Positions 1 through 6,437 of a stretch of 8,366 nt of DNA are shown here, piece after piece. The stretch comes from Verrucomicrobiales bacterium (lineage in GTDB: Bacteria > Verrucomicrobiota > Verrucomicrobiia > Limisphaerales > UBA1096). The stretch lies in NCBI GenBank assembly GCA_028817635.1, contig JAPPPH010000158.1, positions 1 through 8,366 of the forward strand, written 5' to 3'. The position numbers and the translations under genes were made by a program. Numbering within the stretch: position 1 is the first letter of the stretch; each line of letters begins with the position of its first letter. The notes beneath the pieces were generated by a model. It saw only the letters and a program-made list of their open reading frames with translations, ran no database searches and was not told the origin of the DNA.

Positions 1-810
1 GCCTACAACAACTCGGTGCTGTTTCGGCCGCCCGGACAGGATATCCTCTGGTGTTTTGCCATGCGTGCGCCAACGCATTTTCGCGACAGTGAGGACGCCA
101 AGCTCTGCGCCGCCTATTCCGGCGACGGCGGCCTTTCGTGGACGCAGGTTGAGCTGGCAATGGACTACCACGGCCCGCTGATCACCTGCGGCGGCATCCT
201 GCCGGTGACCGATAAAACCGGCACGCGTTACCTGTTGGGCGTGCACCGAAACACCCAGCGGCACGATCCCGGCGGTGACCGGCAGCAGTTCATTCTCGAG
301 AGCCGAAGCCTGCTGCGCTGGAAGCTGGCCGGATACGTCCCGGTTGCCCCGGATCAACCGGCGTGGATTCACGAGGGCAACATCGCACCGGGCGACGCGC
401 CGGGCGAAATCCGGATCGTGACCCGCACTGGAGCCCACAAGGACGGCCTGCCGCGCCCGGGCGTGGCCTACACCGCGGTCAGCAGGGATTTCGGCAAAAC
501 ATGGTCGCATGCCAAGCCGGATTCCACCCTGCCCAACTTTCAGTCGAAAGGCTTCTACGGCAGGGACAGTCTCGGACGCTACATTTACGTTTACAGCGAC
601 ACGCCCGAACGCGAGGGGCTCTACTTCAAGGTGCTAAAACCGGGGGGCGACTGGTCACAGGCTAAACTTTTTTTCGGTGGCAAAACCCGCAACAGCTACC
701 CGACACTGCTTGAGGATAAACCGGGCGAGTGGCTCTGTGTCTGGGACAGCTCGAACGATCCCAAGGTCAAGCGAACCTCCATTCGCTTCGGCCGACTGAA
801 GGTGGACTGA
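1..810 (+). CDS. Sialidase-like (BNR/Asp-box) protein, 5'-truncated by window edge
   Basis: The frame is open from base 1 to a TGA at 808-810, giving 269 residues. The N-terminus lies outside the window, so the GTG at 16 is probably not the start. Two Asp-boxes (S-x-D-x-G-x-[ST]-W) are visible: SGDGGLSW at 118-141 and SRDFGKTW at 481-504. These motifs mark beta-propeller blades of the sialidase/BNR superfamily. The C-terminal stretch with NSYPTLLED, WLCVWDSS and a final RFGRL strand looks like the last propeller blades. Family knowledge: such proteins are often secreted glycosidases (exo-alpha-sialidases) and are abundant in PVC bacteria, but many are not true sialidases. The catalytic Arg triad and Tyr/Glu pair cannot be assigned from this fragment, so substrate is unknown. 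The gene converges on the dehydrogenase gene with 23 nt between stops and no obvious terminator hairpin between them. Confidence 0.8.
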   Translation, partial: AYNNSVLFRPPGQDILWCFAMRAPTHFRDSEDAKLCAAYSGDGGLSWTQVELAMDYHGPLITCGGILPVTDKTGTRYLLGVHRNTQRHDPGGDRQQFILESRSLLRWKLAGYVPVAPDQPAWIHEGNIAPGDAPGEIRIVTRTGAHKDGLPRPGVAYTAVSRDFGKTWSHAKPDSTLPNFQSKGFYGRDSLGRYIYVYSDTPEREGLYFKVLKPGGDWSQAKLFFGGKTRNSYPTLLEDKPGEWLCVWDSSNDPKVKRTSIRFGRLKVD

Positions 811-833
811 CACACGAATACCGTCGCTTTGCC

Positions 834-3731
834 CTAGTTGTAATCCTGCAAAAATCGGATGAGATCGGCCATCGACTGGTGAGTCAATTGCTGCTCCAGC
901 CCGACCGGCATCAACGACTGGTTCAGGCTCGTCAACGACTTCAGTTCGCTGCGGTTGACTGTCTGCACACCCACGCCGGGCACGTTCATTTTCAGGCTTT
1001 CGCCCGACCCGGAATCGATGATCCCGACGATCGCCCGGCCGTCGTTGAACAGCGCGGTGTAGGCCAAGTATTTCGGATCCACCTGTCGCGACGGATCGAT
1101 GATCGATGCCAGCAACCCTTCCGGCGATCGGTCGGTAATCGAACGAAGGTCCGGCCCCAGTTGTTTGTCCGGCGCATGGCACACGGCGCAGTGCATGTCG
1201 TACACCAGCCGCCCCTTCTCTGCGTTGCCGCTCAGCTTCAACGCCGGTGCGAACCTCGCCAACGCCCCCGCTCGATCGCCCTCCGCCGATCCGGCAAATA
1301 CTCCCTTCGCACGCTTGGCGACCGCCTTGTTCGCGCTCTTCAATAGCCGGTCGCGATGTACCAGCGAAAAGCCGTTGATGGAAACCTGCCCGGTCTCCAG
1401 CCCACGCAGCAACGCCTCCTGCCACGTGCCGCGGCTCAACAAAACATCCAGCGCTCTGGCACGTTCGTCAGCCACAAGGCCGGGCCAGGCGGCAAGCAGC
1501 AGCTTGGCCGCGCCGGCGTCCGTCATGTTGCCAACGGCCCGGATCGTCCCGCGTCGAACCGCCGATGCTTCGCTCGGGGCCAGCAGTTTTTGAAAGACCG
1601 CAGCCGTGTTGGCGTGCAGTTCACTGCCGCGGCCCAGCGCTTCGATCGCGTCCAGCCTCAGTGGCTGGTTCGTGTCTGCGTTCAGGGCCAGACGCTCGGC
1701 CTCGGTCAAAATATCCCGGAGCGCCTTCGTCTGGCCGGGCAACCCGGCCTCACTCAGCTTGGCCAAGCGGATGCCGGCTTGGCCAAGCGACTTCATCCAA
1801 AGCGAGGCCAACTGCATCCGCGCGCGCGCGTTGGCCGTATCGAGGGTGTCGTCGAGTTCCCCGGCGAGTGTGCCGCGATGCCGCTTGATCCCCACCAGCA
1901 TCAACTGCTCGTAAAGTTTCCCGCCCGGCTCCGCCGCCGAGAGCATCGATCCGTAATGGGCGTCCGCCGCTGTCAGGTAGGCCGCCTGCAAAAAAGGTGA
2001 GTCCGAGTCGGCCACCGCCCCGGCCTTCGCCGAGATCGACTCGCTGATTTTGCTGTCGGGCAAATAACCGGCTGAGAAGAATTGCTGCAGCGTTGCCTTG
2101 GCCTCCGGGCCGGGTTGCGCTTGGCCAAGCACAAAGTCGAAGTGCGGCGCGAACCGCTTGCCTTCCCCGGGGAATTTCTCGGTCAACCGAAACGCCAGCC
2201 GCCGAACATACGGGTGCTCGTCACCCAGCGCCTGGCCAAGCGTTGGCGGATCTAGCCGCCCCAGCCCGTCGAGTACCGCCAGCGCGTGCAAACGCGCGCG
2301 CGGCCGGGGTGACTCGATCAGCAAGGTACGCAGCTGTGGCGCCACCGCCTTGGCATCCTCCTCAATCAACAACCGGTGCGCCATATCCCGCACAGTGCCG
2401 TTCTCCGACGAAAGCAATTCTACCATTTCCGCCGGCTTGCGGCCTGCCAGCCTTGGCACCTCTCGGAGCGGTTTGTTCTTCGGCACGATCCGGTAGATGC
2501 GGCCGAAGGTGTCCCCGCTGCGAAAGTGCGGCCGCAATTCGTCCTGCCCGTTTTTCGGCAGCCAATGCGGATGCTCGATCATGTAGCGGTACATGTCGGC
2601 AAACCACAGTGCGCCGTCCGGACCGGTGCGGGTGAAAACCGGCCGGCTCCACCGATCAGCCGATGCAAAAAAATCCCGGTCACCATCGTCGGCGCGCTCA
2701 CCGCGAAAGCTGACTCCGTCCTCCCGAATCACCGAGCGCTGGATAACGTTGTGAAACGGCTCGCAGGTGAACGCATGTGTCACTTCGCTGCGGCCGAACA
2801 GGATTGTGTCCCGATAAATAGACGGACCGCATGCCGACGTAAACCGGCCGCTCTGCTCAAAACTATGGAACCGTTTTTGAGGAGGCTTGTTGGCGAAGAC
2901 CCTCGGGTTGCGCGGCGTGCGGACCTGCCGGCGTGAGTCGGGGTAGGTGACGTCGGGATTGCGGCGAAGGTAGCGCGCCGGCAGAACGTAGTGCCAGAGC
3001 GGGTGGCTGTTGTGCACGCCGAACCAGTTGCCCCAGTCGTCACGCACGCGACCGTACTGCGACGGCCCGGACGTGGGCTCGATCCAGCCCGTGTCGGGAT
3101 CGAACCGAAAGTCGCCACTGCGAATCATCACCGACTTGCCGCTGACCTCGGAGCGGATGTTGTTGGCGCCGCCGTAGCCGATGGTGACCGCACCGGACGC
3201 ACCGTGCACACGATTGTCCAGCCCCCAGTTCAGCCCATTAATGCGAAGCTGCTGGTTGCCTTCAAAAAAACCCTCGAACAATGTCCGGCGCACGTCCGCC
3301 CGGCCGTCGCCGTCCGTGTCTTTTGCAAACAAAACGGTCGGTGCCGATGCCACCAGCACGCCACCGCGCCAGGCCATGATGCCAGCCGGGAACGACAATC
3401 CGTCCAGAAAGATCGTGGAGTGGTCGTACCGTCCGTCGCCATCCCGGTCGGTCAGCAATCGCACGCGGCCGCCGTGCTTTCCCTGGTCGTCCATCCCCAG
3501 CGGGTAGTCTGCCATTTCCGCCACCCACAACGCGCCATCCGCCCGCCAGTCGAACGCCACCGGGTCGCGCACCAGCGGTTCACTGGCGATCATCTGCAGC
3601 TCAAATCCCTCTGCCACGTGCGCCGCCCTCATCGACTCCGCCGGAGGCAACGGTTCCACCTTTAGCCCTTCCGCCGCCGACAGCCCGCCGAAAGAAATGA
3701 ACAAAAATCCGAACGTAAAGGCGTTTTTCAT
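834..3731 (-). CDS. Secreted PVC-type dehydrogenase with HEAT region and C-terminal CxxCH cytochrome domain
   Basis: A 965-residue protein. I chose the ATG at 3731 because it opens directly on a signal peptide (MKNAFTFGFLFISFGGLSAA, cleavage near residues 19-21); the longer frame to 3806 would bury it and overlap the upstream gene. Residues ~40-415 resemble the beta-propeller 'membrane-bound dehydrogenase' domain of Pirellula/Verrucomicrobium proteins (TIGR02604 type). They contain two calcium-loop-like motifs, DRDGDGRYD (95-103) and DTDGDGRAD (138-146). Residues ~430-800 are Leu/Ala-rich helices consistent with HEAT-like repeats. Residues ~830-965 form a heme-binding domain (TIGR02603 type) with C848-A-V-C-H852 encoded at 1176-1190, and a C-terminal SLMPVGLEQQL segment that could carry the Met ligand. 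Role by family: periplasmic oxidation of an unknown substrate, probably sugar-related, with electrons passed to the heme. It lies 16 nt downstream of the prepilin-like gene, suggesting co-transcription. No clear Shine-Dalgarno is seen. The HEAT region carries four copies of the GCTTGGCCAAGC palindrome. Confidence 0.9.
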   Translation of the reverse strand: MKNAFTFGFLFISFGGLSAAEGLKVEPLPPAESMRAAHVAEGFELQMIASEPLVRDPVAFDWRADGALWVAEMADYPLGMDDQGKHGGRVRLLTDRDGDGRYDHSTIFLDGLSFPAGIMAWRGGVLVASAPTVLFAKDTDGDGRADVRRTLFEGFFEGNQQLRINGLNWGLDNRVHGASGAVTIGYGGANNIRSEVSGKSVMIRSGDFRFDPDTGWIEPTSGPSQYGRVRDDWGNWFGVHNSHPLWHYVLPARYLRRNPDVTYPDSRRQVRTPRNPRVFANKPPQKRFHSFEQSGRFTSACGPSIYRDTILFGRSEVTHAFTCEPFHNVIQRSVIREDGVSFRGERADDGDRDFFASADRWSRPVFTRTGPDGALWFADMYRYMIEHPHWLPKNGQDELRPHFRSGDTFGRIYRIVPKNKPLREVPRLAGRKPAEMVELLSSENGTVRDMAHRLLIEEDAKAVAPQLRTLLIESPRPRARLHALAVLDGLGRLDPPTLGQALGDEHPYVRRLAFRLTEKFPGEGKRFAPHFDFVLGQAQPGPEAKATLQQFFSAGYLPDSKISESISAKAGAVADSDSPFLQAAYLTAADAHYGSMLSAAEPGGKLYEQLMLVGIKRHRGTLAGELDDTLDTANARARMQLASLWMKSLGQAGIRLAKLSEAGLPGQTKALRDILTEAERLALNADTNQPLRLDAIEALGRGSELHANTAAVFQKLLAPSEASAVRRGTIRAVGNMTDAGAAKLLLAAWPGLVADERARALDVLLSRGTWQEALLRGLETGQVSINGFSLVHRDRLLKSANKAVAKRAKGVFAGSAEGDRAGALARFAPALKLSGNAEKGRLVYDMHCAVCHAPDKQLGPDLRSITDRSPEGLLASIIDPSRQVDPKYLAYTALFNDGRAIVGIIDSGSGESLKMNVPGVGVQTVNRSELKSLTSLNQSLMPVGLEQQLTHQSMADLIRFLQDYN
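1176..1190 (-). other. Covalent heme-attachment motif CAVCH
   Basis: Codons TGC GCC GTG TGC CAT on the minus strand encode Cys-Ala-Val-Cys-His, the standard c-type heme-binding site, residues 848-852 of the dehydrogenase-cytochrome protein. It is the only CxxCH in this protein, so one heme is predicted, attached after export. Confidence 0.9.
1757..1788. repeat. Two GCTTGGCCAAGC palindromes, 20 nt apart
   Basis: Exact 12-mers occur at 1757-1768 and 1777-1788 inside the HEAT region of the dehydrogenase gene. They fall in different reading frames and encode LAK and LGQA respectively. Confidence 0.8.
2119..2130. repeat. GCTTGGCCAAGC palindrome in the dehydrogenase gene
   Basis: An exact 12-mer encoding part of VLGQAQ near residue 536. 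A one-mismatch copy, GCCTGGCCAAGC, lies at 2230-2241 and encodes TLGQALG near residue 499. Confidence 0.75.
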
Positions 3732-3747
3732 GAGTGGCTGTTGCCCG

Positions 3748-4452
3748 TTATTCTTTATCCCACTGGGCCATTGGATGGCCCACTTGATATTGGAAACCGA
3801 TCGCACCGGCTTTCATTGCGGCGACGTGGCCATCGACATGCGCCGTGTTCGCCACACCGTCATGCCGGTTGTAAATCCGCTGCGGCATCGTCGTGTACCA
3901 CGGCTCGTTGCTCGGTGTGCGGAAGAGCAGCCACTTGCCGCCGTAACTCTTGTTCACCACCCACTTATCCGGGTCCGGCTCGTTTTTGTTCTCGATGGGA
4001 CCGGAGTCACCAAACAATACCGTGGCGGACGGTTGGGCGATGTGGCGTTCCGTCACCACCCGCGGATCCTCCAGCCAGCGACCCAGCTCAGGGTGATTCA
4101 TCCCGATCCCAAAACTCGTCGCGTGATTGAGGCTGGGGCAGCTATGAATCTGAGTATTTTTCCCGAGCACCTTCTGGAGAAGATCCGGCCACCACATGTG
4201 ATTGCCGGGCACGATCGCATCGGGCGACGCATACGCCAGCTTGGCCAACTGCACAAACTCCCCCTCGTTGGCGTCCTTGTAGAACGTGTGGGCCAACCCG
4301 ATCTGCTTCATGTTGTTCATGCAGGCCACGCCCTTCGCCTTCGACTTGGCCCGGGCCAGCGCCGGCAAAAGCAAGCCCGCCAGAATGGCAATGATGGCAA
4401 TGACTACCAGCAACTCAATCAGCGTAAATCCCCGCAGCGTCCTGTTTTTCAT
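3748..4452 (-). CDS. Prepilin-type N-terminal methylation protein with H/DG C-terminus
   Basis: A 234-residue protein starting at ATG 4452 and ending with TAA at 3748-3750. The N-terminus is a textbook type IV prepilin/type II pseudopilin signal, RGFTLIELLVVIAII: cleavage is expected between Gly8 and Phe9, Glu13 is mature position +5, and a hydrophobic helix runs to about residue 32. The globular part holds two cysteines (C44, C105) and near the end a motif RHDGVANTAHVDGHV (196-210), typical of the DUF1559-like/H-x-DG pseudopilin families that expanded in Planctomycetes and Verrucomicrobia. It would be inserted in the inner membrane, processed by a prepilin peptidase and possibly displayed in a pseudopilus; its specific job is unknown. 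No pilus assembly gene is nearby. It is the first gene of a probable two-gene transcript with the dehydrogenase. No good Shine-Dalgarno lies before the start. Confidence 0.9.
   Translation of the reverse strand: MKNRTLRGFTLIELLVVIAIIAILAGLLLPALARAKSKAKGVACMNNMKQIGLAHTFYKDANEGEFVQLAKLAYASPDAIVPGNHMWWPDLLQKVLGKNTQIHSCPSLNHATSFGIGMNHPELGRWLEDPRVVTERHIAQPSATVLFGDSGPIENKNEPDPDKWVVNKSYGGKWLLFRTPSNEPWYTTMPQRIYNRHDGVANTAHVDGHVAAMKAGAIGFQYQVGHPMAQWDKE
4239..4250. repeat. Degenerate GCTTGGCCAAGC copy in the prepilin-like gene
   Basis: GCTTGGCCAACT keeps the first ten bases of the repeat and encodes LAK in the prepilin-like protein (residues 69-71). It could be chance similarity. Confidence 0.4.
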
Positions 4453-4493
4453 CCGTGTAAACTTGGTTTGTGCGCGAGAGCCTCGCCCCCAGC

Positions 4494-4522
4494 TCGCCGA
4501 AAAGCCAGTTCGTTTTCGGCGA
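4494..4522 (-). promoter_or_regulatory. 10-bp perfect inverted repeat in the prepilin-gene leader
   Basis: The arms TCGCCGAAAA (4494-4503) and TTTTCGGCGA (4513-4522) are exactly complementary around a 9-nt loop. On the minus strand the repeat begins immediately after a TATAAA hexamer and ends about 40 nt before the start codon of the prepilin-like gene. This position fits an operator over the transcription start or a 5'-leader hairpin. It is not followed by a T-tract on either strand, so an intrinsic terminator is unlikely. The regulator is unknown. Confidence 0.45.
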
Positions 4523-4553
4523 TTTATATCGGGACAACCAAGCGCTTGGCCAA
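4523..4553 (-). promoter_or_regulatory. Candidate promoter for the prepilin-like/dehydrogenase transcript
   Basis: On the minus strand a TATAAA hexamer (4523-4528) is preceded, with a long 19-nt spacer, by TTGGCC (4548-4553), a partial match to TTGACA. The -35-like hexamer is part of the composite palindromic repeat. The -10 match is good, but the spacing is suboptimal, and sigma-70 consensus rules are assumed for this phylum. Confidence 0.3.
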
Positions 4554-4556
4554 GCG
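4536..4556. repeat. Composite palindromic repeat, intergenic copy 1
   Basis: The segment contains CCAAGCGCTTGGCCAAGC, which is three alternating half-units (CCAAGC, GCTTGG, CCAAGC) forming two overlapping perfect palindromes. Twenty-one bases here are identical to 7607-7627. It lies upstream of the prepilin-like gene and overlaps its candidate -35 region. Confidence 0.8.
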
Positions 4557-4733
4557 CAAAACAGCGGGAAAATCCGAGGGAGTGGGTTTCGTTTCCAACG
4601 GCTCTAAATTCTTCACATTTGCATCAGCAACGCCATGACTGCGAATGAGAACAGGGAGTGTTTCATGGCGCCTAAGGCTCGCCTTATTTTTTTTGCCAAT
4701 ACGTTGATCGGATCATTAGCGAGTCAACCGTGG

Positions 4734-4767
4734 AAATAAAAAACCCGTCCGGGAAAATGCGAACGGG
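4734..4767 (-). terminator. Intrinsic terminator after tRNA-Gly
   Basis: On the minus strand an 8-bp stem, CCCGTTCG with CGGACGGG (one T-G wobble), closes an 8-nt loop (4744-4767). It is followed by a T-rich run ending in TTTTTTATTT (4743-4734). It sits about 30 nt past the tRNA 3' end and would end the DUF2851-tRNA or tRNA transcript. Confidence 0.8.
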
Positions 4768-4797
4768 CAAAAAGTGGTTTTTTATTTGAGAAAAAAA

Positions 4798-4873
4798 TGG
4801 AGCGGGTGAAGAGACTCGAACTCTCGACAGTCACCTTGGCAAGGTGATGCTCTACCAACTGAGCTACACCCGC
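4798..4873 (-). tRNA. tRNA-Gly, anticodon GCC
   Basis: A complete 76-nt cloverleaf on the minus strand. The acceptor stem is GCGGGTG paired with CACCCGC, with discriminator T and an encoded CCA end (4798-4800). The D-arm GCTC/GAGC encloses AGTTGGTA. The anticodon stem TCACC/GGTGA encloses TTGCCAA, giving anticodon GCC, which reads GGC and GGT glycine codons. The variable loop is CTGTC, and the T-arm GAGAG/CTCTT encloses TTCGAGT, with one G-T wobble. Seven T residues directly follow CCA. It lies 57 nt downstream of the DUF2851 stop on the same strand, so it may be co-transcribed or use its own promoter. Confidence 0.97.
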
Positions 4874-4893
4874 TCTCGGAAAAGCGGAGGCGC

Positions 4894-4921
4894 AACCTAC
4901 CGAAATTGTCGGCCTTTGCAA
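4894..4921 (-). promoter_or_regulatory. Possible promoter for tRNA-Gly
   Basis: On the minus strand TTGCAA (4916-4921) and TAGGTT (4894-4899) are separated by 16 nt and lie just upstream of the tRNA, with transcription expected to start near 4887. Both hexamers match the sigma-70 consensus only partly, so this is tentative. Confidence 0.25.
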
Positions 4922-4930
4922 ATGATTTTT

Positions 4931-6340
4931 TCAACTTTTTTTGAGTGAATACCGTTGCACGAGATCGGGGAAAACACAGTCGTCGCATAGGGCGTTTGTC
5001 CGGTTGCAAAAGTCGGCCTGCACCTGCAGCAGACCCTGCTGTGCGGCCGCGCCCCGCAGGCTGATGCGCCGCATCCCGAGCAGCCGCTGCCGGACGAAAC
5101 GCAGGCGTGAGTTGTCCTGCCCCTTCGGCCATGCGAAGTAGCGATCCACCACCCGCTGGCGCAGGCCGGTGTTGTCATCCGCCGCCGCCCGCGCATACAG
5201 CCACGGCAGGATGACGTTCACGGCGATGTCGTGCAGCCGACCGGCACCCAGCAGAGGTTGGGCCTTGGGAAAACGGCCGGAGCGAAATGTCCAGTGGGTC
5301 GACCAGTACTCGTCACGGGCGGTGAGGTGCCCGAGTAATGCCGCCGCCGGGGTCGGTCTGGATTCTGTCTGGCAAACCCAGTCGTCCAGCCAGGGGATGA
5401 AGTCGGGGCGCGACAACCAGTGCGCGGCCAGGGCCAGCCGGCGCTCGGGCCGGTTGGCCGGGCGCAGTCCATGAAACGTCCACACGCCTTTTGGCAGGAT
5501 GCGCTTGGCCAGGCGGTCGCGGTCGCGCCACCACTGATCCCACAGCGTTCGAAGGTATCGGTTGGTGAGTTTGTCGCGGTCTAGTTGATCCGGCAGGAGT
5601 CCGCCCACGCCGAGCATGCGGGCAAGCAGCACGACCGGCTCATCCGCTTGGCCAAGGTCGGGCAGTAGTTCGGCCAGACGCCGCATGGGCCAACTGTTTT
5701 GCTTGTAGCCCAGCGCGGTGAACAGTCCCTCCCAGAGTGCCTGCCGCCAGTTGGTTCGCCGGGCGACGGCGGCGAGTGCCTCGGCCTTGGCCTGCAGTCT
5801 CGTCTCCGCCGCTTGGCCAAGCAGGGCGTGAACGTCATCCGTCGGCAGGTCGGCGAGCGGAGCGGCACAGCGCCCGAGCGTACCCGGCGGCGGGACGGTC
5901 GGCGCTTGGCCAAGCGCTTGGCTTAACTCATCGACTGGGGCGTCGAGTTGATCCTTCAACTCCACCACCGGCAGATCGGTCGGCCCGCCGTTGCCGGCTT
6001 GCCAGACTACGTGCAGGCCGACCCCGGAGAAAGCCGGGTTGGTGTGGTGTCCGTGCTGTTGCCAGCCCCCGGACACGACGTCGATCTCCACGTCGCACTC
6101 GACCGGCGCAGCGCGGCCCACCTGAATGTACGCCCGCTGAAAATCCGGCCCGGCCTCGAGATTCATGAAACCAGGATGCAGCACTGCGACCCGGCGGCCG
6201 TCAGTGGTGCGAAGTTCGCCGCGGTGAATGCGCTGATATTGCCAGATTTGCTGCAAAAGTTGCTCAGGCGGCGGGGTGTGCCCCTCTCGCAGAACGGCCG
6301 GCATCGCCTGTTGGCGCCATTGTGAGTAGAGGCTGGACAC
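4931..6340 (-). CDS. DUF2851 family protein
   Basis: About 469 residues when started at the GTG at 6340; the stop is at 4931. The frame stays open to an ATG at 6607, but that extension runs across the divergent LRR gene and has low-complexity sequence, so it is rejected. GTG 6340 is preferred because LYSQWRQQ just after it looks like protein; ATG 6304 (457 residues) is the main alternative. Family marks are an N-terminal helix LLQQIWQYQRI, then HPGFMNLEAGPDF (residues 55-67), then VEIDVVSGGWQQHGH followed by LHVVW (84-113), and a cysteine-rich end CNRTNALCDDC (445-455), which could bind metal. DUF2851 has no firmly established function; the GPDF and VEI segments vaguely recall PD-(D/E)xK nuclease motifs, which is speculation. 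Three exact or near copies of the LGQA-encoding palindrome and one LAK-encoding copy lie within it. The tRNA-Gly gene follows. Confidence 0.85.
   Translation of the reverse strand: MSSLYSQWRQQAMPAVLREGHTPPPEQLLQQIWQYQRIHRGELRTTDGRRVAVLHPGFMNLEAGPDFQRAYIQVGRAAPVECDVEIDVVSGGWQQHGHHTNPAFSGVGLHVVWQAGNGGPTDLPVVELKDQLDAPVDELSQALGQAPTVPPPGTLGRCAAPLADLPTDDVHALLGQAAETRLQAKAEALAAVARRTNWRQALWEGLFTALGYKQNSWPMRRLAELLPDLGQADEPVVLLARMLGVGGLLPDQLDRDKLTNRYLRTLWDQWWRDRDRLAKRILPKGVWTFHGLRPANRPERRLALAAHWLSRPDFIPWLDDWVCQTESRPTPAAALLGHLTARDEYWSTHWTFRSGRFPKAQPLLGAGRLHDIAVNVILPWLYARAAADDNTGLRQRVVDRYFAWPKGQDNSRLRFVRQRLLGMRRISLRGAAAQQGLLQVQADFCNRTNALCDDCVFPDLVQRYSLKKS
5503..5514. repeat. One-mismatch copy of the palindrome in the DUF2851 gene
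   Basis: GCTTGGCCAGGC differs from the repeat at one base and encodes the LAK of DRLAKRI. Confidence 0.5.
5646..5657. repeat. One-mismatch copy of the palindrome in the DUF2851 gene
   Basis: GCTTGGCCAAGG keeps the ten-base palindromic core CTTGGCCAAG (5647-5656) and encodes DLGQAD. Confidence 0.6.
5811..5822. repeat. Exact GCTTGGCCAAGC palindrome in the DUF2851 gene
   Basis: An exact 12-mer encoding LLGQAA near residues 173-178 of the DUF2851 protein. Confidence 0.75.
5904..5921. repeat. Composite palindromic repeat inside the DUF2851 gene
   Basis: GCTTGGCCAAGCGCTTGG is the exact reverse complement of the 18-nt composite present in the two intergenic copies. Here it is translated on the minus strand as QALGQA, in a Pro/Ala-rich segment that looks like a linker. 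Confidence 0.8.
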
Positions 6341-6437
6341 GGGGAGAGTATTCGGCCCGTGAACGACGGTTTCAAGCCCCCAAAAAAAACACTTGGCCTC
6401 GGGGGCGGATTGGGGTTTCCTGCCGGTCGCATTTCGC

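Larger units (their letters stand above)
4453..4797. other. Gene-poor spacer between prepilin-like gene and tRNA-Gly
   Basis: About 345 nt without a convincing protein gene. From left to right it contains the untranslated leader of the prepilin-like gene, a 10-bp inverted repeat, a candidate minus-strand promoter, a composite palindromic repeat, a 17-codon minus-strand ORF with signal-peptide character, an 8-T tract on the + strand near 4687-4694, and the tRNA terminator. Each is described in its own entry or finding. Confidence 0.6.

Noticed and set aside
1099..2000. Long + strand ORFs opposite the dehydrogenase gene
   Set aside because: High GC content leaves antisense frames open; they show Arg/Pro-rich composition and no domain motifs.
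3732..3806. 25-residue N-terminal extension of the dehydrogenase frame
   Set aside because: It would overlap the end of the prepilin-like gene and bury a clear signal peptide that begins at the ATG at 3731.
4670..4694. Possible + strand terminator: TAAGG-CTCG-CCTTA followed by eight T residues
   Set aside because: The stem is only five pairs and there is no + strand gene upstream that would need it; kept as a note only.
4635..4739. + strand 34-codon ORF (24 codons from ATG 4665, with AGGGAG upstream)
   Set aside because: It is short, has no recognised similarity, overlaps the tRNA terminator on the other strand, and is equally well explained by chance.
4798..4873. tRNA as an integration site for a mobile element
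   Set aside because: No integrase gene, duplicated tRNA 3' end or foreign cargo is visible on either side.
4724..4921. Minus-strand 65-residue ORF containing VAQLVEHHLAKVTVESSSLFTRS
   Set aside because: This peptide is a well-known artefact of translating a tRNA gene; it is the tRNA-Gly(GCC) read as protein.
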